Origin: Psychrobacillus mangrovi
Lineage (GTDB): Bacteria; Bacillota; Bacilli; Bacillales_A; Planococcaceae
Assembly (NCBI RefSeq): GCF_037104765.1
Contig: NZ_JBAWSY010000003.1
Coordinates: forward strand, 124,001-188,000
Length of the DNA stretch: 64,000 nt
Direction of reading: 5' to 3'
Under the pieces are notes generated by a model, which did not search any database, was not told the origin of the DNA, and saw only the letters and a list, made by a program, of their open reading frames with translations. The translations under genes and the position numbers were made by a program. Positions within the stretch are counted from its first letter, which is position 1. Each line of letters starts with the position of its first letter. Below are positions 54,011-61,900 of this stretch, one piece after another.

Positions 54011-55252
54011 ATGAGTGAAAATATAGAAGTTGATCTTTTAATTAGTAATGCAGCAGAAATTATTACCTGTACTGGCGAAGGCATGTCTGGCATTGAAGTC
54101 CTAAAGAATACTTCGCTAGCTATTGCAAATGGCAAAATTATTGGAATCGGATTAGAACAAGAACTAAGCAAGAAGTTTGATATAGAAAATACACAAATAA
54201 TTGATGCAACTGGAAAAGTAGTAGCACCTGGATTTGTAGATTGTCATACACATTTAGTATTTAACGGTACACGTGTAGAGGAATATTCAGCTAAACTGAC
54301 TGGCGACAATCCTGAAAAATTAAAAGAACTGGGCATCACTACAGGACCTAATCGGACAATAGAATTAACGCGAGATGCTTCTATAGAAGATTTATTTCAA
54401 CAATCTAAAAGAAGAATGTTATCTATGTTAAATTACGGAATTACTACAATAGAGAGTAAAAGTGGATATGGTTTAACAACCGAAAGTGAAATAAAAATTC
54501 TAGAAGTGGGTAGAAGGCTTGATAGAGAAACTCCTGTAGACGTACTGAATACATTTCTAGGAGCTCATGGTTTTCCAAAAGGCATGGAAAAGAACGAGTA
54601 CCTTTCAATCATTATCAATGAAATGATTCCAGAAGTAGGCAAGCGCAATCTTGCGGAATTCTGTGATGCTTGGTGTGATGAAGGTTACTACACTGCAGAT
54701 GAATCAAAACAAATATTGGAAGCAGCATTGCAATATGGAATGAAACCGAAGTTACATGCAGATGCATATTCCTACATAGGAGGGTCTGATTTAGCTGTAG
54801 AGATGAACATGGTTTCCGTAGATCATCTTAATTATACTCCTGTAGAAGTAATGGAAAGGCTTGCACAGTCCAAAGTTACGGGTGTGTTAATGCCGGCATT
54901 GGATTTTGCTGTTGGACATAAGCGTCCATTTGATGCGAGAAAAATGCTCGACACAGGAATGGAAATAGCTCTAGCAACTGATCTTTGTCCAGCGTGTTAT
55001 ACAGAGTCCATGCAATTTGTTATCAACCTAGCGTGTAGACTGTATAAATTTACCGTAGAAGAAGCAATAAAAGCAGCTACATATGGGGGTGCAAGAGCAC
55101 TTAATTTAAATGATCGTGGTGTTATTGAGATTGGTAAACTAGCAGACTTACAGATTTGGGATATTCCCACGTATAAACATATAGCCTACGAGCTCGGAAC
55201 TAACATAGTTGAAACAGTTATTAAAGACGGAAGAGTAGTAGTCAGTCGATAA
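54011..55252 (+). CDS. hutI: Imidazolonepropionase homologue with altered catalytic site
   Basis: A 413-residue amidohydrolase of the HutI type, which opens the imidazolone ring. ATG 54011 lies 10 bases after GGAGG; an ATG at 54002 is too close to it. Metal ligands are kept: His79 and His81 in VDCHTHLVF, His249 in KLHADAY, and Asp in LATDLCPAC. But HADE-I-D of canonical HutI, whose Glu acts as general base in B. subtilis, reads H249-A-D-A252-Y-S here. The GGGI substrate loop is replaced by LGITTGPNRT, and DFNPGSSP by DLCPACYT. It may hydrolyse a related ring. Next gene starts 18 bases on. Confidence 0.8.
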   Translation: MSENIEVDLLISNAAEIITCTGEGMSGIEVLKNTSLAIANGKIIGIGLEQELSKKFDIENTQIIDATGKVVAPGFVDCHTHLVFNGTRVEEYSAKLTGDNPEKLKELGITTGPNRTIELTRDASIEDLFQQSKRRMLSMLNYGITTIESKSGYGLTTESEIKILEVGRRLDRETPVDVLNTFLGAHGFPKGMEKNEYLSIIINEMIPEVGKRNLAEFCDAWCDEGYYTADESKQILEAALQYGMKPKLHADAYSYIGGSDLAVEMNMVSVDHLNYTPVEVMERLAQSKVTGVLMPALDFAVGHKRPFDARKMLDTGMEIALATDLCPACYTESMQFVINLACRLYKFTVEEAIKAATYGGARALNLNDRGVIEIGKLADLQIWDIPTYKHIAYELGTNIVETVIKDGRVVVSR

Positions 55253-55269
55253 AATAGGAGGGGTTATGG

Positions 55270-56430
55270 ATGACGAAAAAACAATTCACTTCAGCTGCAG
55301 AAGAAGTAAAAGAAGAGCGCTTGCTCAATTTGTTTTTGGAACTTGCAAAAATTAATGGTCCGAGTACAAAGGAACAACTTGTAGCGGAATATTTAAAAAA
55401 AGCATTACCTGAGCTAGGATTTACTATTGTATTTGATGAAGCACATGAAAATTTCAATGGCGAAGTTGGTAATTTAATTGCTTGGCATGAGGGAACTGAT
55501 GCATCTATTCCTCCACTATTTTTCTCTACACATATGGATACAGTACTTCCGACTGAGGGACTTAAACCAGTTATTAAAGACGGAGTTATCTATTCTGATG
55601 GAACAACTATATTGGGTGCAGATGATCGGGCGGCATTAGCAGCATATCTAGAAGGAATTCGGGCGGTTATTGAAAGTGGGATACCACATGGGCCTATAGA
55701 ATTTGTTTTAACAGTTAATGAGCAACCAGGGCTTGTTGGAGCCAAATATATGGATTATTCAAAGATTAAGAGTAAAGCAGGTTACATTTTTGATAGTAGT
55801 GGTGATGTCGGTCAAATAATTTTAAAGGGTCCATACAGTAGTCGTATCTGGTTAGAAGTTGAGGGAAATGCCGCACATATTGCACTAAATGCAGATGAAG
55901 GAAATAGTGCATTTCTTATAGCTGCAAATGGTCTGTTAAATATGAAGCTTGGTACCATTGATGAAGAGACATTAGCTAATATAGGTATTATTAATGGTGG
56001 AGAATTAACATCCATTATTCCTGGTTCTGTGACGGTGGCTGGTGAAGTACGAAGTTTTTCTAAAGAAAAATTAGACCGCCAGCTAAAGCATATGGAGGAA
56101 GTAATGCAGGAGGCAGCTCGAAAAAGTGGTGGCAAAGTCAATGTCCGTTTTGAAAAGAAATATAGTGGATTTGATATTCCAAAGGATCACATTTTAACCT
56201 CAACTGTTGAAAGATCCGCTAGAAACATACATGTAAATCCATATTTAACAGAAACATTAGGTGGTGCAGACACAAATATACTAAACGAAAATGGTTTGAC
56301 TTGTATTACCTTGGGAAATGGTTTTCAAAATATCCATTCCTTTAGAGAATGTATAAGCATAGAAAACTTAATAAATACAGGTAGACTAACAGCTGAATTA
56401 ATAGAACAATGGTATGAGACCCATAAATAA
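55270..56430 (+). CDS. M20-family peptidase T/YqjE-like hydrolase, metal ligand changed
   Basis: A 386-residue M20 metallohydrolase. FFSTHMDTV gives the first His and Asp, TTILGADDRAALA the bridging Asp, TLGGADTN another ligand and IHSFRE the last His. The normal TxxEExG site reads T-V-N-E151-Q152-P-G: the general-base Glu is present but the neighbouring metal-binding Glu is Gln. It occupies the place where hutG would complete the pathway, which is missing here. It could cleave a histidine-containing peptide or act on the ring-opened product. Start after AGGAGGGGTTATGG. Confidence 0.78.
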   Translation: MTKKQFTSAAEEVKEERLLNLFLELAKINGPSTKEQLVAEYLKKALPELGFTIVFDEAHENFNGEVGNLIAWHEGTDASIPPLFFSTHMDTVLPTEGLKPVIKDGVIYSDGTTILGADDRAALAAYLEGIRAVIESGIPHGPIEFVLTVNEQPGLVGAKYMDYSKIKSKAGYIFDSSGDVGQIILKGPYSSRIWLEVEGNAAHIALNADEGNSAFLIAANGLLNMKLGTIDEETLANIGIINGGELTSIIPGSVTVAGEVRSFSKEKLDRQLKHMEEVMQEAARKSGGKVNVRFEKKYSGFDIPKDHILTSTVERSARNIHVNPYLTETLGGADTNILNENGLTCITLGNGFQNIHSFRECISIENLINTGRLTAELIEQWYETHK

Positions 56431-56469
56431 ATATTCTAGTTAGCAGCAGACATAGGGAGTGAACTTACA

Positions 56470-57975
56470 ATGAGAAGCGAAGTAGTAGTTGAATTAGATG
56501 GACGCACATTAGATCGACATAAAATTGAAAGTGCAGTTTATAGAGGCGCAAAGGTAAATGTACCAGAGGCTGATTTAATAAGGGTACGTGCAAGTCGAGA
56601 AAGGATTGAAAAACAGCTTAGAGATGGAAAAGTGATCTATGGAGTTAATACTGGCTTTGGAAAATTAAGCGATATCGAAATAGAAAAAGAAGATATAGCG
56701 AAATTACAATTAAATTTACTACGAGCAGATGCAGTGGGGGTAGGGGACCCTCTACCAACGCCTATTGTACGGGCGATGATGGTTCTTCGTGCTAATGCAC
56801 TAGCAAAAGGTTTTTCAGGAATAAAAGAAGACACACTCCTATTGTTAGTCGATATGATCAATAAAGGTGTTCACCCTGTTGTACCTAGTAAGGGATCTGT
56901 TGGAGCAAGTGGTGACTTGGCACCGTTAGCACACGTGGCAATAGTTTTAATAGGTGAGGGAAAAGCCGAATATGAAGGGGAAATACTTTCAGGTGCCGAA
57001 GCGCTAGAACGAGCAGGTTTAAACCCTGTTTCTTTAGAGGCAAAAGAAGGACTTGCTTTAATCAATGGTACACAGGCGATGACTGGAGTTGGGGTTGTTA
57101 CGCTTAATGAAGCAGAGCGTGTAGGCTTAGCCGCGGATATGGCTGCATGTTTAACGATGGAAGCACTGCAAGGAATAATCTCTGCTTTTGATAGTGAATT
57201 ATTAGCTGTACGCCCACATCCGGAAATGGAGTTCGTAGCTTCCCGAATGAGAAATTGGTTGGAAGGCAGTAAAAGAATTACACACCAAGGGGAAGTACGA
57301 ATGCAAGATGCATACTCCATTCGATGCATTCCACAAGTTCATGGTGCGTCTTGGCAAGCGTTTAATTACGTAGAAGAAAGACTAAAAATTGAAATAAATT
57401 CTGCTACAGATAACCCAATTATTTTAGAGAACGGGGAAATCATTTCTGGTGGACATTTTCATGGTCAGCCTATTGCATTAGCAATGGATTTTTTGAAGGT
57501 TGGAGCTGCAGAGTGGGCGAATATTTCAGAAAGAAGAACGGAACGTCTAGTTAATCCCCAACTAAGTGGGTTATCGCCATTTTTAGCAATGGATCCGGGT
57601 TTAGAATGCGGCTTAATGGTTCCGCAATATGCTGCAGCTGCTCTAGTATCTGAAAACAAAGTTCTTGCTCATCCAGCAAGTGTTGATTCCATCCCAACGT
57701 CAGCTAATCAGGAAGACCATGTTAGTATGGGGACAATTGGATCACGCCAAGCACGCGAAATAGTTCATAACAGCGCGAGAGTCATTGCTATTGAACTAAT
57801 ATGTGCTTCCCAAGCCATTTACTTAGAGAAAGCAGAAAACCAAATTGCACCAGCGACAAGGGATTACTTGGAAAAAGTTCGAAAAATTTGCCCTCCATTA
57901 GAAAGTGACAGAGCAATCTCCGACCAAATGGAAGCGTTGGCCCAGTATATCTTACGTGAAGACGTATTAAAATAA
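56470..57975 (+). CDS. hutH: Histidine ammonia-lyase homologue with altered specificity residues
   Basis: A 501-residue MIO-type lyase. The MIO triad is Ala146-Ser147-Gly148 in GSVGASGDLAPLAH. VIYGVNTGFGKLSD carries the catalytic Tyr, QDAYSIRCIPQVHGA and NQEDHVSMG (with the conserved Glu) are kept. The selectivity position LSHACGVG of B. subtilis HutH reads R-A86-D87-A-V-G-V-G here, so the His equivalent to P. putida His83, which contacts the imidazole, is Asp. SGGNFHGQP reads SGGHFHGQP (His329). The enzyme should deaminate a histidine-like amino acid, perhaps with a modified ring. It is the last gene of the operon. Start after AGGGAGTGAACTTACA. Confidence 0.82.
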   Translation: MRSEVVVELDGRTLDRHKIESAVYRGAKVNVPEADLIRVRASRERIEKQLRDGKVIYGVNTGFGKLSDIEIEKEDIAKLQLNLLRADAVGVGDPLPTPIVRAMMVLRANALAKGFSGIKEDTLLLLVDMINKGVHPVVPSKGSVGASGDLAPLAHVAIVLIGEGKAEYEGEILSGAEALERAGLNPVSLEAKEGLALINGTQAMTGVGVVTLNEAERVGLAADMAACLTMEALQGIISAFDSELLAVRPHPEMEFVASRMRNWLEGSKRITHQGEVRMQDAYSIRCIPQVHGASWQAFNYVEERLKIEINSATDNPIILENGEIISGGHFHGQPIALAMDFLKVGAAEWANISERRTERLVNPQLSGLSPFLAMDPGLECGLMVPQYAAAALVSENKVLAHPASVDSIPTSANQEDHVSMGTIGSRQAREIVHNSARVIAIELICASQAIYLEKAENQIAPATRDYLEKVRKICPPLESDRAISDQMEALAQYILREDVLK

Positions 57976-58042
57976 AGTGTCAATTGGACTGTTAGGTCGG
58001 TTATTATTTTTGGTTATTTAATAATAACATTGTAAATAGTAA

Positions 58043-58136
58043 TAGAAAAAGAGATTATGGATTGACCATAATCTCTCAGATTGTCGACAAAAGGAATCGA
58101 GGGTTCGTTATCTCGATACCTTTTGTCATTATTTAT
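58043..58136 (+). terminator. Double hairpin ending the hut-like operon
   Basis: AGAGATTATGG/CCATAATCTCT is a perfect 11-bp hairpin. It is followed by GACAAAAGGAATCGAG/CTCGATACCTTTTGTC (15 of 16 paired) and a T-rich tail. The next 230 bases (to 58367) hold no gene I can support. Confidence 0.7.
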
Positions 58137-58367
58137 GTATTTTAATAGGACGACCTAATTTGGAGTAGAGGTTTTCGACCAATAAATAATTGAAGGAGAA
58201 ATCTATTGCTGCCTCTAGTTAACCAGTAGAACCAGTTGGTCAATCGTCAGCATCTCCCTTATTGTTAAGTTTCAATGATTTATTTTCTGTCATCATAATC
58301 CATATTGAATGAATAGTATGTTTTTATGTAGATCCTTAACTTTTATTATTATGTAATTATTCAATAT

Positions 58368-58496
58368 ATTGAATGTAGTGGAAGGCGGCGACTCCAGCCG
58401 GAATAGCATGAGCTGAAGACCCTGGACTGAGCGAAGCGAGGGAAGCGGCTGAAGCCATGCCGGCGGAAAGCGTCCGCCTGGAGCGGAAACTTCAAT
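58368..58496 (+). repeat. Intergenic repeat, type B, copy 2
   Basis: A 129-bp element with outer arms ATTGAA/TTCAAT. It shares GGCGACTCCAGCCGGAATAG, GCTGAAGACCCTGGACTGAG, GCGGCTGAAGCCATG and GGCGGAAAGCGTCCGCCTGG with the copy at 35384; I see roughly ten differences over the core of about 105 bases. Confidence 0.9.
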
Positions 58497-58520
58497 TCTA
58501 TTTATCATTTTTTATTTTAG

Positions 58521-58585
58521 AAAAAAGACTATAGATAAAGTTTGTCTATAGTCTGAGAGATTATGGTTTGACTAAAATCTCTTTT
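58521..58585 (-). terminator. Double hairpin terminator of rpoN
   Basis: On the minus strand a first hairpin AGAGATT/AATCTCT (58558-58585) follows the stop, then GACTATAGA/TCTATAGTC (58527-58553) with six T. The first hairpin and its flank resemble the one after hutH, in inverted orientation. Confidence 0.8.
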
Positions 58586-58589
58586 TCTA

Positions 58590-59879
58590 CTAGATCTCTT
58601 TTCGTAAACTAGAAGAAAGAATATTTAATTCTTCCCGATATTTAGTTATTGTTCGTCTAGAGATTGTTATTCCTTTTTCTGTATTAAAATAATCGGCAAT
58701 TTTTTGGTCGGATAACGGTTTACGTTTATTTTCTTTCTTAATAATGTTTTCTAAAAGTTGTTTAACTTCTCTTTGAGAGATAGAACTTCCATCCTCTGTC
58801 TCAAGCTTGGAAGTAAATAACATCCGAACATCGAAAGTACCATGGGGAGTTTGAATAATTTTATTCATAGTTGCTCTGCTGACAGTAGATTCATGCATTT
58901 CAATTTCAGCCGCAACATCTTTTAAAGTTAATGGCTTTAATGAACAAAAACCTTCTTTGAAAAAACTTTCTTGTTTTTTTATTAGCACTTTTATTATTTT
59001 TAAAATAGTTTCCCGGCGTTGCTCTATACTGCTTATCAACCATTTGTAGCTGGCATATTGATTAGAAATATAGTGTGATGATTCATCCTTAATGTTTAAT
59101 AAAGAGGAATAGTCTTGATTAAGACTTATTTTTGGTAAATAGCTTTCATTTAAATAATGTACTAGTTTTCCTTCCTTAAATTCTACAACGATGTCTGGTA
59201 CTGCATATTCAACTTTGAAATCCGATAAGTGTGTGCAAGGCTTTGGGTTAAGTGTTTGTATAAACTCATATATTTCTTTTACTTTCTCTAATGATATTTT
59301 CATAACTCGAACAATATCGTTCCACTTTCTATTCGCTAATAAGTCTAGGTGATTTTCAATTACTTCTTTAGCCAATAGCTGATTTGGATAATTGTATGTT
59401 ACTTGTAACTGCAAGCACTCTTGTAAACTTCTAGCACCGATACCAATTGGTCCAATTTCTTGTAGTAGATGAATTCCTCTTTTAACGGTTTTCTCGTCAT
59501 AGCTGGCACTTTCATCTAAACGTAAATAACCGCTATCATCTAAATTGTGAATTAGATAAGAAAGGAGTTGCTGATCTTCTTCTTTGTATTGAAATCTAAC
59601 TTGTTCACATAGCTTTTGCCTCATCCCGATTTCTTTATTTCTTATATAGTCAAGCTGTTCTGATGTAGAATGGGTAGAAATTGTTTTCTTACCGGTTCTA
59701 TCGATATACGCTAAATCTGTTATCTTTTCATTTAATTCTATTAACGGATTCTCTGACTCTTGTTCTTTTATGAATTGATATAAATCGTACGTAGAGAATT
59801 GTAACAGTTCTATAGCTTGTCGTAACTGATATGTCATAACTAGGCCTAGTTCTTGCCTATGGTTAAGAATCAATTCCAT
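58590..59879 (-). CDS. rpoN: RNA polymerase sigma-54 factor
   Basis: A 429-residue sigma-54 (SigL in Bacillus). Region I is Gln/Leu-rich (MTYQLRQAIELLQFSTYDLY) and receives the activator signal. The core-binding region is about 70-250. The HTH lies at about 300-335, and the RpoN box reads ISRRTITKYREELNI (usual ARRTVAKYRE) near the C-terminus and contacts the -24 element. Start ATG 59879 after AGAGGAGGCTGATGT. It is the factor needed by the -24/-12 promoter at 48402. A cre-like site overlaps its start of transcription. Confidence 0.95.
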   Translation of the reverse strand: MELILNHRQELGLVMTYQLRQAIELLQFSTYDLYQFIKEQESENPLIELNEKITDLAYIDRTGKKTISTHSTSEQLDYIRNKEIGMRQKLCEQVRFQYKEEDQQLLSYLIHNLDDSGYLRLDESASYDEKTVKRGIHLLQEIGPIGIGARSLQECLQLQVTYNYPNQLLAKEVIENHLDLLANRKWNDIVRVMKISLEKVKEIYEFIQTLNPKPCTHLSDFKVEYAVPDIVVEFKEGKLVHYLNESYLPKISLNQDYSSLLNIKDESSHYISNQYASYKWLISSIEQRRETILKIIKVLIKKQESFFKEGFCSLKPLTLKDVAAEIEMHESTVSRATMNKIIQTPHGTFDVRMLFTSKLETEDGSSISQREVKQLLENIIKKENKRKPLSDQKIADYFNTEKGITISRRTITKYREELNILSSSLRKEI

Positions 59880-59902
59880 ACATCAGCCTCCTCTAGTATT
59901 CA

Positions 59903-59947
59903 CGAAAGCGTTTTCATAATTATACAATATATTCTGATAATTTTCGA
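59903..59947 (-). promoter_or_regulatory. rpoN promoter with cre site over the start of transcription
   Basis: On the minus strand TCGAAA, a 17-base spacer and TATAAT (59919-59924) form the promoter. TGAAAACGCTTTCG (59903-59916) matches the cre consensus with one mismatch and covers the predicted start. CcpA roadblock control of sigL is known in B. subtilis, so the same logic is likely. Confidence 0.7.
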
Positions 59948-59989
59948 CAAAGAAATAATAATAAAATTGTTCTTCCGTGACAATTGAAA

Positions 59990-60026
59990 AGAAAAGAGCA
60001 AAAACAATAATATTTTTGCTCTTCTA
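59990..60026 (-). terminator. Terminator of rnhC
   Basis: AGAGCAAAAA/TTTTTGCTCT stem around a 7-9 base loop, between the rnhC stop and the rpoN promoter. Confidence 0.75.
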
Positions 60027-60059
60027 AATAGGTTAAATTCACTAACTAGATGATTCTAT

Positions 60060-60986
60060 TTAAAATTTTCTTTTGTTAACTAGCTTCATTGCTTTTTGCG
60101 TGTTTGCAAAATGCCATTTTGTTATGGATTTTAAAAATGCTTCTCCATGCTTAAAATAAATTTTTGCTGCGATTTCATCCACTTTTGAGCTGGCGCCTTT
60201 GGGAATTGTTATTTCAGCCATTTCACTAAGACGATCCATTTCCTTTAAAAAAGCATATCTTGCAATAATGGAAGCTGCCGCCACAGAAACATGAAGTTGC
60301 TCAGCTTTTGTAGAGAAGAGTACGTTTTCACGAATAATTTCTTTTTCCGTTTTAATATGATTATAGTAAATACCACGCTCAGCAAACTGGTCAATCAAAA
60401 TATATGCGGGTTTCTCTGGGTTTATCTTATTTAATACATGCTTGAGTGCTTGGTTATGCATGAGTGCTTTTATTTTTCCTTGGGACCATCCTCGTCCTTG
60501 TATATCATTGTATTTTTCGTTTTTTAATACTAGAACACTGTGTTTTAATGTAGCCATTAAATCCGGTGCCATATTACGCATCACATCATCTGTAAGCATT
60601 TTGGAATCTTTTACTCCAAGTTCTTTCACTAATTCTATTTGGTCTTCACGTACAAAACAGGCAGCAACTGTTATAGGGCCAAAATAATCACCCGTTCCAG
60701 TTTCATCCGATCCTATGACAGATAGAGAAGATAAATTAGGTGGTAATATATCACCTTTTGTCGAGACAGTAACTTTATCTATAGGTTTTCCCCATAAAGA
60801 AGCTTCGCGTGACGCTCCATTGCCTTGGAACATAACTTTGCCAGATTTATAAACAGTTACTGCAGTATCGGCTAGCTTTGCTGCAAAAACTACACCTGGG
60901 GCTGATCTTTCAACTTTATTATTCTTATAGTGAAACATCACTTTTTCAATTTCATCGGGTGGTAATACTAGTACTACATTTGACAT
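60060..60986 (-). CDS. rnhC: Ribonuclease HIII
   Basis: Cleaves RNA in RNA/DNA hybrids. A 308-residue protein with a TBP-like N-terminal domain (about 1-85) for hybrid binding. The catalytic domain opens with VIGSDETGTGDYFGPITVAA, in which the DEG(D/E)-type acidic motif is D-E-T-G, and has KDSKMLTDD and YILIDQF with the catalytic Asp. Start after AAAGGAAC. In B. subtilis it is next to pheT; here 20 kb separate them. Confidence 0.95.
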   Translation of the reverse strand: MSNVVLVLPPDEIEKVMFHYKNNKVERSAPGVVFAAKLADTAVTVYKSGKVMFQGNGASREASLWGKPIDKVTVSTKGDILPPNLSSLSVIGSDETGTGDYFGPITVAACFVREDQIELVKELGVKDSKMLTDDVMRNMAPDLMATLKHSVLVLKNEKYNDIQGRGWSQGKIKALMHNQALKHVLNKINPEKPAYILIDQFAERGIYYNHIKTEKEIIRENVLFSTKAEQLHVSVAAASIIARYAFLKEMDRLSEMAEITIPKGASSKVDEIAAKIYFKHGEAFLKSITKWHFANTQKAMKLVNKRKF

Positions 60987-61058
60987 TCGATTGTTCCTTT
61001 CTTCACATAAGAATCTATTTCGTGTTATTATAATTAATAGGATTTTCTGGGGGAGGGT

Positions 61059-61325
61059 ATGTCTTTGTCAGAACAACAAAAAACAAGAATTTCTGTTGAT
61101 ATATATGGACAGAATTATACAATGGTAGGTACCGAAGCTTCTGGACATATGCGTCTTGTAGCCTCCATGGTAGATGATAAAATGAGAGAAATACATTCTC
61201 ATAATAGTCAACTAGATATTGCTAAACTTGCAGTATTAACAGCCGTGAATGCAGTAAACGATTACATAAAAGTAAAAGAACAATTAGAGCTTCTTGAAGA
61301 AGAAGTGAAAAAGTTAAAGGACTGA
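61059..61325 (+). CDS. zapA: Cell division protein ZapA
   Basis: FtsZ-ring-stabilising protein, 88 residues. RISVDIYGQNYTMVGTEASG forms the N-terminal globular part, LVASMVDDKMREI and LDIAKLAVLTAVNAVNDYIK the helix, and the C-terminal coiled coil ends EEEVKKLKD. Start after GGGGGAGGGT. It is divergent from rnhC, with cvpA 5 bases downstream. Confidence 0.92.
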   Translation: MSLSEQQKTRISVDIYGQNYTMVGTEASGHMRLVASMVDDKMREIHSHNSQLDIAKLAVLTAVNAVNDYIKVKEQLELLEEEVKKLKD

Positions 61326-61329
61326 AAAA

Positions 61330-61872
61330 ATGTTAGATATTCTGATTTTAATATTATTAGTTGCTGGTATAATTACTGGCGCAAAACGAGGGTTAATTGT
61401 TCAGCTTATTCATATGACTGGTTTTATCATCGCGCTGATTGTCGCCTATACATATTATAAACCACTTGCTGATAAATTTGTTTTATGGATTCCTTTTCCT
61501 GCAGTAACAGCGGGATCTAAGCTTACTTTTGCAGTAGAAAGTTTAGATTTAGATCAAACATTTTATCGTATAATTGCATTTGCACTTATTTTTATTGTAG
61601 TAAAGTTTGCATTGCAGTTATTAGCTTCCATGTTTGATTTTTTAAAGTATTTGCCTATACTTGGTTTTATAAGCAATATTGTTGGTGCCGTTTTAGGTTT
61701 TATAGAATTTTATTTTATTTTATTTGTTGTGCTCTACGTTTTTGCGTTATTGCCGATAGATTTAATTCAGAATTTAATATCAAAATCTATTTTAACGTCT
61801 TGGATGTTAGATCATACACCTTTTCTATCGGAAACAGTAAAAAATTGGTGGTATATTTATATCGAAAAATAA
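61330..61872 (+). CDS. cvpA: CvpA family membrane protein
   Basis: A 180-residue, four-TM protein of the CvpA/colicin V production family (YshB in B. subtilis). LDILILILLVAGIITGAKRG is the family start; GFISNIVGAVLGFIEFYFIL is the third helix motif. Function unknown; often needed for envelope homeostasis. Start four bases after the zapA stop. A terminator overlaps its stop. Confidence 0.9.
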   Translation: MLDILILILLVAGIITGAKRGLIVQLIHMTGFIIALIVAYTYYKPLADKFVLWIPFPAVTAGSKLTFAVESLDLDQTFYRIIAFALIFIVVKFALQLLASMFDFLKYLPILGFISNIVGAVLGFIEFYFILFVVLYVFALLPIDLIQNLISKSILTSWMLDHTPFLSETVKNWWYIYIEK

Positions 61873-61900
61873 CTTCTCTCAGTAGAGGGAAGTTTTTTTT
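61871..61900 (+). terminator. Terminator of zapA-cvpA
   Basis: ACTTCTCTC/GAGGGAAGT stem, 3-base loop, eight T. Confidence 0.88.

Noticed and set aside
56470..57975. HutH homologue as an ergothionase
   Set aside because: As I recall, ergothionases lack the MIO-forming Ala-Ser-Gly; it is present here, so a true MIO lyase is more likely.
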